Below are positions 55,983 to 64,000 of a stretch of DNA of 64,000 nucleotides, one piece after another. This stretch comes from Akanthomyces muscarius (lineage: Eukaryota; Ascomycota; Sordariomycetes; Hypocreales; Cordycipitaceae): assembly GCF_028009165.1 (NCBI RefSeq), contig NW_026611617.1, positions 940,001 to 1,004,000 of the forward strand. Reading direction: 5' to 3'. The translations under genes and the position numbers were made by a program. The notes below the pieces were generated by a model, which was not told where the DNA came from, did no database searches, and was given only the letters and a program-made list of their open reading frames with translations. Positions within the stretch are counted from its first letter, which is position 1, and each line of letters begins with the position of its first letter.

Positions 55983-58410
55983 TTATCGGTCCACGGCGTT
56001 GGCGTCGGGCGGTTGGACGGGCAGACCGTGTTTACGGCTGCCGTGCTTCAATTCATGCGCTGAGACTTCGCCTTCGTCTTCGGCTCCATCTCCAGCAGCG
56101 TCGGGCCTCTCCTCCTCAGGCTCATCAGCATTGGCCGGAGTCTCGTCAGGAGTGGCTTCAGGGGATGGCTCCTCGGTAGCAGTAGCGCTGGAAGTTGCGT
56201 CGTCCGTCTCATCGGCATCGGCGTCGGGTACAGCGCTCTCACTAACGAGAGGATGCGATGTAAGCGCCTCCTTGACGGAGCGAATGCGCTCGTCTTCTTC
56301 CGTCTGCGGCGCATCGACGTCTGCGCTAACCAGAGGCTTGGATTCGATCGCCTCCTTGACCGAATGGATGCGCTCATCTTCATCGTCTTCGGCTATATTG
56401 GCGGCTTCCTCGGCAGCCTCGGCGGCCGCCTCGGCTTTGGCATCATCTTCAGCCTTTATACGCGCCTCCTCCGCCTTGGCACGAGCTTCCTCCTCGGCCT
56501 GGACGCGTGCCTCTTCTTCCGCTTGCAGTCTGGCCTCCTCGGCGACTCTGGCTCTCTCGTCAATAATCTCCTTCAGCTTATCGGCATTAAACTCGTCCGT
56601 GACATCCTCGGCATCCAGCTTCCACTGGACAACCTCCTTAAGGCTGGCCAGCTCCCGCGCGGCGGCGGCGGCAATAGACATGCCGCGATCCTCAATCTGC
56701 ACGACGGCGTCCTGGGCCTCGAGCAGGGTCGGGTGCGTGACAATCAGCTGCTTAAGCTCGTCGGTCCAGTCGCTGAGGGTGCTCTTGAGCTCGTGGTACT
56801 TGGCCCAGTCCTTGTAGGTGACGCCGTCGGTCCACGCCCACTTCATGCCGATTTGCTGTAGGGCCAAGCTGCGGGTCTCGTCAAGAATGGCAAAGTGGAC
56901 ATCAGAGGTAGATAGAACGGTGCTCTGCAGCTCGTCGTCGTACTCCTCGCGCCAGTTGCGAATGGCCTGTGCCTTGGACTTGATGGCAACGCCGGCCGCT
57001 CGGACAGCCTGGATGGTTTCCTCCTTAGTGTCGACTTCGGCTCCTTGGAGATGCTGGGAGACGAGCGCGTTGATCTTTTCTTTGAGGGCTGTGGTTTCGG
57101 TGGCGATCGTGTCTTGCAGCTCCTTGATGAGCGCGGGTCCGAAGGTGTTGGCTTTTTCGTCAATCATGTGGCGGGAGATTTCATCGACGCTGTCTTCGAT
57201 TGCAGCAGCGCCCTGTTCGGCCTGAGCGGCAAACTTGTCCTGCCATGACTCGAGATCCTGGGTGACCATTTCGCGCACTTTGCGCTCTCTGTCTGATTCG
57301 TTTTCTTCGGGTTCTGGGGCCTCGACAGGATTGCGGGTAGATTCGATTTCGGCGTGGGACTGCACAGGCTCGTCGCTTGGCTCGCTGTCGGGGGTATCTG
57401 GGGTGGTGCTCTGAGGAGCCGGCTTGCTCACGTACGACGACTGGGGTATGGATCCGGTTGTCGAGCTGCTGCTTCTGGTCAGAGTTTGGAAATATAGTAG
57501 CTTAATTGTGAGCTTACCTGGAGCTGGCCGCCCAGGTGGTGGACACGTCGGGCAGGGCTGTGCTTTTCGCGTGCGACTTGTAGCGTCCCAGACGCTCGCC
57601 AATGCGCACAAGCTGAGGCTCGACGTTTTCCACGTACACGGTGCGGAGCTGAGGCCAGACAGCGCGATCCAAGAATTCGTTGGTGTTGGTCCACGACCAC
57701 TGAGCTGCCGGCAGCACAGTGGCGACGGCAAAATTGTGCGAGGCCTCGTACCCTCGGATGGCATAGGGCTTGGATAACTCGTAGGCCGGGTAGACGACGT
57801 TGTCCACGGCGTATAGCGACTGCATCTTGGCTACATTGTAGTAGGGCTCCGCCAACGCAGCGACCTTGGAGACGTGAGGCGCGACAGACTTGTCGTAGTG
57901 CGCCTGCGTCACGGCCTGCAGCTGGGCGATGCGCGGCTGCCCGTTCATCTCCCACTGCGCCAGGGCGTATTCGCGGCCCTTGACGGCCCAGGGCTCGCCA
58001 TACTGGACAGCATAGTGTCGGACGGGCGCAATGACGTTGGTCTTGACAGTGTCGTAGTAGGGTTGGGCAATTTCGACGTATGGCGCGGCATACCGGTCGT
58101 AGTAGGGCTTAGCATGCGGCACGACGGCAGCCTTGGCTCGGAAGTAGTGCTTGCACACAAAGGGGGATGTTTCGTCGCACTCTTCGAGGGTCGGCGGGCA
58201 GCGGAAGAGGATGGTGAGGATGGCAGCCCATGTGGTCAGACTGAGAAGGTTAGTAGTGCTCACGGTATATCCGTCGCTGCTGGTGTCTTACCGCGCTATT
58301 AAGCTGATCGACCACGGGATGAAGCCTGGCTTCCGCCTCGCGACTCTGCGGGTAGAGGCACCGTTCCCTTTGGCGCTGGGTTGCGCGGAGCCATTTACAG
58401 CTTCGGTCAT
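55983..58410 (-). CDS. Conserved ascomycete coiled-coil membrane protein
   Basis: Exons 58292-58410, 57518-58240 and 55983-57474 give 777 residues. The first exon was found by frame: its end completes a membrane helix (IPWSISLIARLTTWAAILTILF, about 31-52). After that come tyrosine/proline-rich repeats of the type PHAKPYYDRYAAPYVEIAQPYYD, a long alpha-helical part, and a coiled coil with the Glu/Ala/Arg-rich run EARLQAEEEARVQAEEEARA, ending in a Glu/Asp/Pro/Ala-rich tail. The layout is that of a fungal family sometimes labelled in databases as 'transcription factor hoxa13', which is misleading because no homeodomain is present. The repeats resemble apolipoprotein-like amphipathic helices; I infer an endomembrane or lipid-surface role. 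The second intron is only 43 bp long. Confidence 0.75.
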
Positions 58411-59681
58411 GACGAATTCGCGATGCGACGCGTTGCGTACTCTCAGCGATCCGATTCTTGTGGGGTGAGAATGAAAATCGCTCCAGGCGAACGTGGGTGA
58501 AGAAGTGAAGCAGAGGACAAGACAGGTTGCGATGCACGTTGGAGGTTTGCTGTGGTGGGTCCAGCTGCCTTGGTGTCACAGGCCAAATGTAGGGGCGACA
58601 AGCTTCACAAGCCGCTCGCTAGGTAGGTATATTTTGTTATTATATCTTTATCTCCCTGGCTTTTCCTTTTTTTCTTATTCCTTGTTATCCTTCTCATTCC
58701 TATCATCTCTCTCATTCCTCACATTTTATCACATTGTCTATCCTTCTTATTTGCCTTTTATTTTTTTCGTTTTATAGTAGCCAACAGCCTGGGCAGCACA
58801 GCCTGGGTACCTTGCAGCGTCTTTTCTAGTGCCTTCGCCCACTGTAACGCTGTGGCCAGGCACCGAGGCCGATGCTGCGGCAACGGCTGTCTGAGGTGTG
58901 CCGTGAACCGATGCCAAATGTGACAAGGGGCTTTGTAATTTGGGCTTGTAGCAATGAGTTTGACACTTTAGGCCCGCTTAAAAAACCATTCCGCCGGCCA
59001 TGTCGACTGCTCACAAGCTTTGCGTTGGCGTCATGGGGAGAGCCTATCTAGGTACACATGTACAGCTGTTGAGCGCCAAAAATCTTCACCAGTTGCAACA
59101 CTGTAGATACCTACCCTATACCTTGCCGCACCTTTCAAACATCTACGCGGGTGAGATGTCGTTTGCCTGTGCCTTTAAAATGCTGCCATGAATATCATGG
59201 ATATTTGGCAGCTGTGACAATAGGAGCATGTTGTCCATCCATGGCTGCAGAGAAAGGCGCGAGCATGAAGGGAGAGATGCAGAAACGCGAATTCAATGAG
59301 CAACACAGCCGTCGCACTGAAATGGCCTACTCATTGTCATTACCTGGCTCTCATGGAGCACTAGTTTCGCCACGCCAGCACCTGGTAATCATTGCAGTTG
59401 CATCGAGGCTGGAAGAAAGCTGAAAGTACCATGCATGCAGGACAAGCCCAGATCAGGCTGCAATCATCGATGGTAGCTGCTGTGTGCAAGATCAATGTCG
59501 CGTCCGCGGATGGGCGCTCAGTAAGCCTTCTGCATCACCGTACTCCCGAGACACAGGCTGACAAGAGCCCTCGGTGTCCATCTGTGCCCTGCCTCTCGTC
59601 TCTCAGCAGAGAGAGACAGCAAACACTATCCGAGTCCCGGTACTGCACGCGAATCTTTTGCACCGCACCACTTCAGTGACA
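58411..59681. other. Intergenic region, no supported gene
   Basis: Divergent promoters for the coiled-coil gene and the cysteine-rich protein gene. A pyrimidine-rich stretch lies at 58640-58780. No gene, RNA or repeat is supported. Confidence 0.5.
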
Positions 59682-60530
59682 ATGCTATCGTCCACGCCAT
59701 GGCTTTTGCTTCTGATTTCGACCAGGGCAGCAGCGACGTGCTATAGCTACGAAGGCAAGGAGCTTTCCGCGTATCCCTGCAATGCGACGGCAAAAATCAG
59801 TCCTTGCTGCGGTAGCGATGACCTTTGCTTGTCCAACGGATTGTGTCTGAATGCCGGCGGAAATAATGCCTTTGCTCAGCAGGGCTGTACGGACAGAGAC
59901 TGGGGCGCCCCATGTCACAAATACTGCACCGGCTACGTTGGCAGGCTCGGTACGACGCCCCTGAATGACTACTTCTGTTGGAAGAAAAGATTGTCTGTTT
60001 AAAACCTACCACGTGACGCTTTGTTAATGCTTGAGATAGGCGACGATGGCGATTACCGGTATCTGGTACAATGCTCTGGCTTGGGCAATACCATGTGCTG
60101 TGGCACTGACTCTTCATGCTGTAATGGGACAGCCATTTTAACCACCGTTCCCATCTTTTCAAACGCATCGCGGGCGGCAGGGAGTCCGACAACTTCAACA
60201 AGCACCGGGACCACCACATCCAAAACTGAGACGCCATCCCCGTCCTCCTCTTCCTCTCCCACTGGCAGCAGTACGCCACAACCTAGCAGCTCCAAGCCGC
60301 CCACAGACAAATCAGTCATTATTGGTGCCGGTGTTGGTGTTCCCCTCGGTGTCGCTCTTTTGGGAGCGATCGGTCTCTTGCTTTGGCAGACTCGGAAACG
60401 GGCCGCTGCTGAAAGAAATGTGCGAACAGCAGATGCAAACAACTATGCCAGACAAAAACCGGCGCCGACCGAGCTGGACACGCCCCAGCCTGTCAGCGAA
60501 CTAGACGCAAACCAACTCAATAGTCGCTAG
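59682..60530 (+). CDS. Cysteine-rich single-pass membrane protein (Mid2-like surface protein)
   Basis: Proposed exons 59682-59976 and 60040-60530 give 261 residues. The signal peptide is at 1-18 (ISTRAAA then TCYSYEGKEL). The ectodomain has about 15 cysteines (PCCGSDDLCLSNGLCL, CTDRDWGAPCHKYCTGYVG, NTMCCGTDSSCCNG), followed by a Ser/Thr/Pro stalk and one membrane helix (VIIGAGVGVPLGVALLGAIG), basic RKRAAAERN stop-transfer and a 40-residue cytosolic tail. This architecture is common in filamentous ascomycetes and resembles wall-stress sensors. The intron begins with GTTGGA, a weak donor; it was chosen since the join DYFC|DDGDYRYLVQC keeps frame and a cysteine. If the intron is retained the protein ends soon after the ectodomain start, at 60002. 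Confidence 0.65.
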
Positions 60531-60621
60531 CGATCTGACAAGCTGGTGTGCTATGCTCTTGCACATCTAAAAACTCTGCCAAGAATAGCACTTGCACTCA
60601 TTTGCGCAATCTTACTTTGTT

Positions 60622-62226
60622 TTAGTAACTAAGCCACTGAACTAGTATACCCTGTAATGCGTTGTAGTTTGCACTCGTGCCCTCTGCCGCCCAGCTAACA
60701 ACTCCATCTGGCCGGACTAGAACAGCCTTTAAACCTCGCGTGTCTTTGGCGCCAATAGTACAATAGTTTACTGTATTCTTGAACCTAGGCAACAGTCGCG
60801 CCAGCTGTGTATCGTTACCAAAGTCCACCAACCAAGCCTTGCCATCCTGCAACTTGACACCGAGCCGCACACCGTCATCAAACTCGAAGTCGGGCGCTGT
60901 AGATCCTATAAGCTCATGGCCAGTGCTCTCGCCTTCACCAAGCGTATATCGCTGCGATAGCCCCCATCCGCGGACAAGAAACATGTGCATCCCGTCACTC
61001 GTAGCTAGAATATCACGAATGACATTCTGTATAGAGCGGCCAAAGGCATCCGGCTGCAACGTGACGATTTGCGCTCGTGTCCACTCTAAAACCGAGTCCA
61101 CCACTGGACGCCGTTCCGTCTCGTAGCTGTCCAGAATAGAAGTGTCAAGAATTGTGCCGATTTCCATGTTTGAATCAGTGCCTATTGTTCTAGTGGCTAT
61201 AGCGATCTCTTGGCGGATGGTAGCGGCAAGCTTCCACGATAGATTGTTGGCATCGCCCAATCCGAGATTGAGGCCTTGTCCACCGAGGGGCGAGTGGATG
61301 TGTGCTGCATCTCCGGCGAGAAGAACTCTGCCTTTTCGGTATGTGGCGGCGTGCATTGTGCGGTCGGTAAATGTCATGGTTCGCGCGACATTCTTAAGAC
61401 TAACATCCGTCCGGCACGTAACGCGATGCAGTACCGTTTGTAGATGTTCGTTGGTTATCTCTTGACCGCGATCATAACTACCCCCGTCGAAATCTAGCAT
61501 GCCCAGGCTTCCAAAACCTGTCACGATGTACATTCCTGCCTTTGTTGGAGTGAATCCCTTGGTCAGCTTCTCAATGCCTTCGATCTCGGCCTGCGTGATA
61601 TAGCCCGTCATCTTCGGCTCCGTGCCGATAAATTCCACTTCCATGGCCTTGCGAACCGCGCTCCTGCCGCCGTCACAGCCAATAAGCCATCTGCCACAGA
61701 AGTCTGTCGTTTTGCCCTCCTTTGTTGCCTGCACCGTTATGTTGTCATTTCGCGCGACTATGCTTGTGACAGTATGGCCAAAAAGAATCTCGCAGCCGTA
61801 GCGCTGCGCTCGATCAGCCAGCACCCTGACCAAATCTTCAACAGAGGTTCGCAGAGGCCGCATCACAGAGCCGGGTATGCGATATTTGAAAAGGGACAAG
61901 TCAAGCTGGTTGGCGTCAAGTGCCTGTCCCGCAAAATGCCCCCCAAATTGGAACCCGTCTTTCTTGGCAGCGAAGAGACTGTCTGCATTCTTTACAGCCC
62001 CGGACGGGTAGTAGCCTAGTTTTTCAAGAAGGCCACGCCGGTAAAACGCCTCGACAGATGGTGTGTTGAGGGCGCGCATGCCGAGCGGTAGGGACTTCCA
62101 CGGCGACTTTAAATCTTCGTCGCGCTCGAGAACTAAAACCGAGAACCCGGATGCGCTGAGATCGCCGGCAATCATGAGACCTACGGGGCCAGCACCAGCG
62201 ATGATGGCATCGTAGAATTTCGACAT
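60622..62226 (-). CDS. FAD-dependent aromatic hydroxylase-type monooxygenase
   Basis: Single exon from the ATG at 62226 (MSKFYDAIIAGAGPVGL), 534 residues; an upstream ATG at 62322 adds 32 residues without a role. The dinucleotide-binding motif GAGPVG (11-16) opens the FAD_binding_3 fold, with Glu at the end of the second strand (VLVLERDE). A DG motif is seen (GCDGGRSAVRKAM), and the flavin motif GDAAHIHSPLGGQGLNLGLGDANNL lies near residue 295-320 (broken here to stay short: GDAAHIHSP then GGQGLNLGLGDA). The C-terminus has the thioredoxin-like domain of phenol hydroxylase/pentachlorophenol monooxygenase relatives (WLVDFGNDTQLARLLP, VLVRPDGVVSW). It hydroxylates a phenolic or polyketide substrate using NAD(P)H and O2. 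It could serve catabolism or secondary metabolism; no pathway partners lie beside it. Confidence 0.88.
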   Translation of the reverse strand: MSKFYDAIIAGAGPVGLMIAGDLSASGFSVLVLERDEDLKSPWKSLPLGMRALNTPSVEAFYRRGLLEKLGYYPSGAVKNADSLFAAKKDGFQFGGHFAGQALDANQLDLSLFKYRIPGSVMRPLRTSVEDLVRVLADRAQRYGCEILFGHTVTSIVARNDNITVQATKEGKTTDFCGRWLIGCDGGRSAVRKAMEVEFIGTEPKMTGYITQAEIEGIEKLTKGFTPTKAGMYIVTGFGSLGMLDFDGGSYDRGQEITNEHLQTVLHRVTCRTDVSLKNVARTMTFTDRTMHAATYRKGRVLLAGDAAHIHSPLGGQGLNLGLGDANNLSWKLAATIRQEIAIATRTIGTDSNMEIGTILDTSILDSYETERRPVVDSVLEWTRAQIVTLQPDAFGRSIQNVIRDILATSDGMHMFLVRGWGLSQRYTLGEGESTGHELIGSTAPDFEFDDGVRLGVKLQDGKAWLVDFGNDTQLARLLPRFKNTVNYCTIGAKDTRGLKAVLVRPDGVVSWAAEGTSANYNALQGILVQWLSY

Positions 62227-63275
62227 AATTCTTGAGAGCAGTGACGGTGTTGCAGCCAATCTTGAGTGCTGGATGGTGTTGAATTCGACAGGCCCGCTGG
62301 ACCTTGTTCGTGATTGCATCAATTCAGCAAGTCCTGCTTTCTAAAAAAAAGTCGTTTCGGTGGGACCATTCGGACGGCGGGCAACATTCAAGTCCGGTTG
62401 TATTGTTTGATAGCTGTCGCCCAATGGGGTAAAAACTGTCGATTTATCCTTCGCTTTGGCCAATGACATGGCTGAAAATGGAGTGCCTCTCAGAGATGGT
62501 GCTAATCGACTCCGGCGTGTCCTGTGAACAAAAAGGTGCACTGAACCCGATTTTTGCTACTCGGGCTGAATTAGCGCGATAGCTCGGTCGCATATGTCTG
62601 CAGAATACGATTTTAGCCGAGGAGACGGGGTGCGGTCAGTAAGTATACGAGCCGCAGGCTTGACCGGGCTTATCTCACCAACAGAGCACTCATCCGAGTT
62701 TCGCCAGCTGAGCACGACACAATGCCACCGCCACAGAATTTCGTTTGCCAACTCGTTTGAAGAACCATCAAACATTAGAAGCTACTGCCTGTGGAAGCGA
62801 TGTAGTGAGGCAATAAATCTACCTGTGCCCGACTATCGAGGTACGATACTATGCTTCGTAAAAGATATGTATATCAACCGGCAACACATTTCACGTCGTG
62901 TTCTGTATTCACGTGCGAATCTGTGTCCAGTCAAGTTAGAGTATACTGGATGCGGCAAAAGATCCCATAGAGTAAATATGAAGGTACCGGAAACCGCACA
63001 TACGCGTAAATCAGCTTGGCACTCATCGGCCACTAACGTAGCGTCTAGTTAGCCCGCAAATCCGCAAGTCCGCAACCCACTTGCTTCTGTGACGAATGAT
63101 CGCGCGGCCGAAACCTCCGGAAAGTATGTTACAGTGGAACTGATTATAAATGCTCTGCAGAGTATAAGATGCGCCAGTGTTAGCATCAGAAAAGTAACTA
63201 GAACAGTGCTCGGACAACCTCATTCGGCTATTCTTGGCACACGCGAATGCGCACGAAGAGACAATCATTTTCATC
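62227..63275. other. Intergenic region between divergent oxidoreductase genes
   Basis: About 1 kb between the starts of the monooxygenase and MDR genes. Open frames at 62594-63052 and 63089-63364 lack recognisable features; the latter overlaps the first MDR exon in a different frame. Confidence 0.5.
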
Positions 63276-64000
63276 ATGAAAGAAGCAATAGTGAAGAAAG
63301 ACATCTCGGTCGACATTGTCGATTCTCCTATCCCGAAGCCCGGACCTGGTCATGTGCTAATTAAGGTCGTCATCGCGGGTAAGTAATAAACTTTGAGGGC
63401 GTTGCAGCGGCCAATCTATAAGGCAACATCCCGCCTTGGCAGCGACATCTATGCGCCGGAGCTTCAATGTTCCAGTCGGTAGCTAAAGCAGGTCATTGAT
63501 AGGATCCAACCCGAAGGACTGGAAGGTCCCTGCCATGCGCGGCTCTGAGATGAACAGCGGTGACGACATTGCCGGCACCATCGAAGCCGTGGGACAGAAT
63601 GTCGTCGGATTCCACAAAGGCGATCGTGTGGCTGCCTTCCACGAGATGAGGACCTCTCACGGCGCGTTCGCCGAGTACGCTGTGGCGCCCTATTACACCA
63701 CCTTCCACATACCTGACTCGACATCGTATGAGGAGGCTGCCACAATTCCATTGGCGGCCTACACGTCCGTCTGCGCGCTCTTCCAGGAGCTTGAGATTCC
63801 CGAGCCCTGGTCGCCACTCGCCAAGGCCGCGGCAAAGAAGGGCACCAAGAATGCTCTCATCATCTATGGGGCCAGTACAGCCACGGGAGCCTTTGCTATC
63901 AAGCTTGCTGCGGCCGCCAATGTTCATCCTCTCATCGCAGTGGGAAGCAAGCGGAGCGCCTTTATCAAGCCCTTCCTCGACGAGAGCAAAGGAGATGCCC
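63276..64000 (+). CDS. MDR-family oxidoreductase (quinone-oxidoreductase-like), 3' end beyond window
   Basis: Exons 63276-63378 and 63503-64000+ join in frame (donor GTAAGT, acceptor TTGATAG). The protein begins MKEAIVKKDISVDIVDSP, then PGPGHVLIKVVIAGSNPKDWK, the start of the GroES-like domain in zinc-independent members: the residue after AG is Ser-Asn-Pro-Lys-Asp-Trp instead of the zinc-binding Cys. GDDIAGTIEAVG and FHKGDRVAAFHEM are typical medium-chain dehydrogenase motifs; AATIPLAAYTSVCALF and the nucleotide-binding start LIIYGASTATGAFAIKLA follow. It presumably reduces an enone, quinone or aldehyde with NADPH. The window ends inside the Rossmann domain after about 200 residues (a usual length is 340-370), so the C-terminus is missing. 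Confidence 0.85.

Noticed and set aside
1..64000. CRISPR array, bacterial operon or ribosome-binding-site signals
   Set aside because: The window is eukaryotic: genes have spliceosomal introns and separate promoters, and no regularly spaced repeat-spacer array is present.

Overview
The window reads as chromosomal DNA of a filamentous ascomycete, most probably a Sordariomycete; the species cannot be named from the sequence alone. Evidence: short spliceosomal introns (about 43-215 bp, GTAAGT-type donors, CTAAC-like branch sites), typical fungal families (Zn2Cys6 regulator, cutinase, Egh16-like protein, X325/BIM1-like copper protein, NACHT-ankyrin protein, ABCC transporter), and transposon relics in which Trp, Gln and Cys codons have become TAG/TAA/TAT. 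The last pattern is what repeat-induced point mutation (RIP) leaves. Exon joins below were worked out by eye from splice motifs and frame continuity.

Layout. 1-8.7 kb: the 3'-truncated end of an MFSD5-like transporter gene, a membrane-anchored FkbM-type methyltransferase-like gene, and a NACHT-ankyrin (NLR-like) gene with an apparent frameshift. 9.2-11.8 kb: two decayed Tc1/mariner elements, head to head, forming a 115-bp-armed palindrome. 12.2-24.3 kb: Zn2Cys6 regulator, acyl-CoA-binding protein, Egh16-like secreted protein, a free-standing acyl carrier protein, and a cutinase. 26.2-44.8 kb, GC-rich and gene-dense: a four-pass membrane protein, a secreted Kex2-repeat peptide precursor, a metalloreductase with a Met/His-rich N-terminus, an X325/BIM1-like copper-binding GPI protein divergent from it, an intronless ABCC transporter, an amino-acid permease and a type-B carboxylesterase. 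45.3-55.6 kb, AT-rich: a MITE-like element, one intact secreted-protein gene of unknown function, and a complete but RIP-destroyed Ty3/gypsy retrotransposon (228-bp LTRs, 5-bp target duplication) that carries an extra decayed reading frame antisense to pol. 56-64 kb: a coiled-coil membrane protein, a cysteine-rich single-pass surface protein, an FAD monooxygenase and the 5' part of a zinc-free MDR oxidoreductase.

Most interesting stretch: 28.2-33.3 kb. A precursor that Kex2 would cut into several short peptides sharing a Met-(Pro/His)-Ile-(Ile/Val)-(Asp/Asn)-(His/Lys) core lies next to a metalloreductase and a BIM1-like copper protein. I propose, as inference only, that the peptides could take part in metal (copper) handling or signalling. 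No UstYa/DUF3328, tyrosinase or methyltransferase gene of the known dikaritin RiPP pathways is visible beside it.
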